Shown here: piece by piece, positions 6,125 to 6,688 of the stretch
How positions within the stretch are numbered: position 1 is the stretch's first letter
Layout: the number at the start of each line of letters is the position of its first letter
Assembly: GCA_024643915.1 (NCBI GenBank)
Contig: JAHEMB010000085.1
Location: 2,253 to 8,940 of the forward strand
DNA: 6,688 nucleotides
Direction of reading: 5' to 3'
DNA from: Rhodothermaceae bacterium
GTDB taxonomy: Bacteria; Bacteroidota; Rhodothermia; Rhodothermales; JAHEMB01
Notes under the pieces: generated by a model
Seen by the model: the letters and a program-made list of their open reading frames with translations, nothing else
Databases searched by the model: none
What the model was told of the DNA's origin: nothing
Program-made: the position numbers and the translations under genes

Positions 6125-6322
6125 TCACAAGCCGCGCAAGCGGATTCGGTAGTACACCCACCCGAAGCGTTTCTCGCGTGGGTCAGAGCGCGGGTGCAGG
6201 GGCCGGTGCGCGTGACATGGAATCACGCTTCGTGGCAGACGCTTCAGGCTGTCGAGAAAGGCGCCCATTGCCTGCTGATGGTTGGGAAAGAACAAAGCTT
6301 GAGCCTGCAGTTGAACAGAATT
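6125..6322 (-). pseudogene. Possible C-terminal gene remnant, unrecognised
   Basis: On the minus strand an open stretch of 65 codons ends at TGA 6127-6125. Its translation looks protein-like: QALFFPNHQQAMGAFLDSLK, then LPRSVIP, and it ends KRFGWVYYRIRLRGL. It is preceded by an in-frame TAA at 6325-6323 and has no N-terminal domain, so if real it is the tail of a lost gene; an internal ATG at 6268 would give only 47 residues. I cannot assign a family. The aromatic and basic ending could suggest a transposase or other DNA-associated protein, but that is speculation. The opposite strand is also open here, so this may be a codon-complementarity artefact. Confidence 0.2.
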
Positions 6323-6337
6323 TTAGTTAAATTATCT
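6311..6337 (+). promoter_or_regulatory. AT-rich promoter-like patch before the propeller sensor gene
   Basis: TTGAAC (6311-6316) resembles a -35 box and is followed by an AT-rich run containing TTAAATTATCT (6327-6337), in otherwise GC-rich DNA. Spacing to the best -10-like hexamer (TTATCT at 6332) is 15 bp, shorter than the ideal 17, and there is no clean Bacteroidota TAnnTTTG box. The patch ends 46 bp before the ATG, a sensible promoter distance. Confidence 0.3.
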
Positions 6338-6383
6338 CTCCCCCTGGGCTTCCTCGCACGCAACCGACGGACGGCTCCCACAG

Positions 6384-6688
6384 ATGGTAGCTTTTCCATT
6401 CGTATCTAGGACAGCGTTGTCCGACAGGGCTTCCCATCTGGCCGCCCTTCTCCTGCTGGGCGCGCTTTTTCCTGGCTTTCTTCCAGCGCAGCCTTTATTT
6501 ATCGGTCCGAGCCCCGACCGTGAGGCCGGCACCCCGCCGCTCACAAACTTTTCTCCCCGAGATTACAGCGGCTTCAACCAGAATTGGAGCATCGCGCAGG
6601 CGCCTAATGGCCTGCTCTATTCCGCCAACGTCCATCAGATTCTTGAGTATGACGGCGTTTCCTGGCGGGCAATCGTCGGTCCGCCGCA
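6384..6688 (+). CDS. Exported propeller-type sensor / ligand-binding sensor domain protein, N-terminal part (3' end beyond window)
   Basis: The first 101 residues are visible. Residues 1-35 form a Sec signal peptide: a basic start (Arg9, Arg16), a hydrophobic core LAALLLLGALFPGFLP and probable cleavage after LPA (residue 35). After a short linker comes NFSPRDYSGFNQNWSIAQ, then GLLYSANVHQILEYDGVSWRAI (about 55-97, given here in two parts). This is the opening of the first blade of a Reg_prop-type beta-propeller: 'nQNWSI...G.lY..N...iLeYDG..WR.I' begins many Bacteroidota periplasmic sensors. Such proteins usually continue through about 14 blades to a Y_Y_Y domain, a membrane helix and either a histidine kinase or a LuxR-type DNA-binding domain; which applies here is not visible. 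ATG at 6384 was chosen because it directly precedes the signal peptide. No Shine-Dalgarno. The AT-rich patch at 6311-6337 may be its promoter. Confidence 0.8.
   Translation, partial: MVAFPFVSRTALSDRASHLAALLLLGALFPGFLPAQPLFIGPSPDREAGTPPLTNFSPRDYSGFNQNWSIAQAPNGLLYSANVHQILEYDGVSWRAIVGPP

Larger units (their letters stand above)
6003..6383. other. Intergenic region between the DinB-family gene and the propeller sensor
   Basis: No intact recognisable gene. The left part (6003-6120) is GC-rich with a CGGGCCCG palindrome (6023-6030) and no T-run to make a terminator. Two overlapping frames cross the middle: a plus-strand frame open from 6020 to 6409 with no good start, and a minus-strand frame open from 6322 to 6125, listed separately. 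The right part carries an AT-rich patch at 6311-6337 that is unlike the surrounding composition. Confidence 0.5.

Overview
The window is GC-rich, densely coding DNA. It looks like a member of the Rhodothermota/Bacteroidota (Rhodothermales-like), although this is inferred from gene style rather than a marker gene. The clues are tandem two-domain universal stress proteins, a LACTB-like serine hydrolase, a DinB-family protein, the start of a secreted two-component-type propeller sensor of the kind common in Bacteroidota, and the absence of a Shine-Dalgarno sequence before nearly every gene.

Layout. On the minus strand, 1-746 holds the N-terminal 248 residues of a bifunctional-type penicillin-binding protein (GT51 glycosyltransferase); it runs off the left edge. 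A divergent intergenic region of about 457 bp (747-1203) follows. It contains a striking purine-rich Shine-Dalgarno-like site and a possible short leader frame on the minus strand, plus a tandem decamer on the plus strand. Then three plus-strand genes lie head to tail (1204-2187, 2217-3167, 3174-4172). Each encodes two fused Usp domains, six domains in all, and spacing of 29 and 6 bp suggests one operon. A perfect 8-bp hairpin sits at the end of the third gene.

Next comes the wreck of a secreted class-C beta-lactamase-like serine hydrolase (4206-5341), with five in-frame stops, one frameshift and an apparent loss of the catalytic SxxK lysine. An intact DinB-family metal-binding protein follows (5487-6002). 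The 380-bp gap 6003-6383 has no convincing intact gene, but carries a protein-like minus-strand frame and an AT-rich promoter-like patch. The window closes with the first 101 codons of an exported propeller-type sensor (6384-6688).

The coherent unit is the Usp cluster: three paralogous, probably cytoplasmic nucleotide-binding stress proteins made together. In all three the first domain keeps a canonical ATP-binding glycine motif and the second departs from it. The other genes look like independent neighbours. I found no CRISPR array, tRNA, rRNA or intact mobile element, and no clear previously undescribed system. The most interesting items are the domain asymmetry of the Usp cluster, the decayed hydrolase and the odd leader ahead of the penicillin-binding protein.
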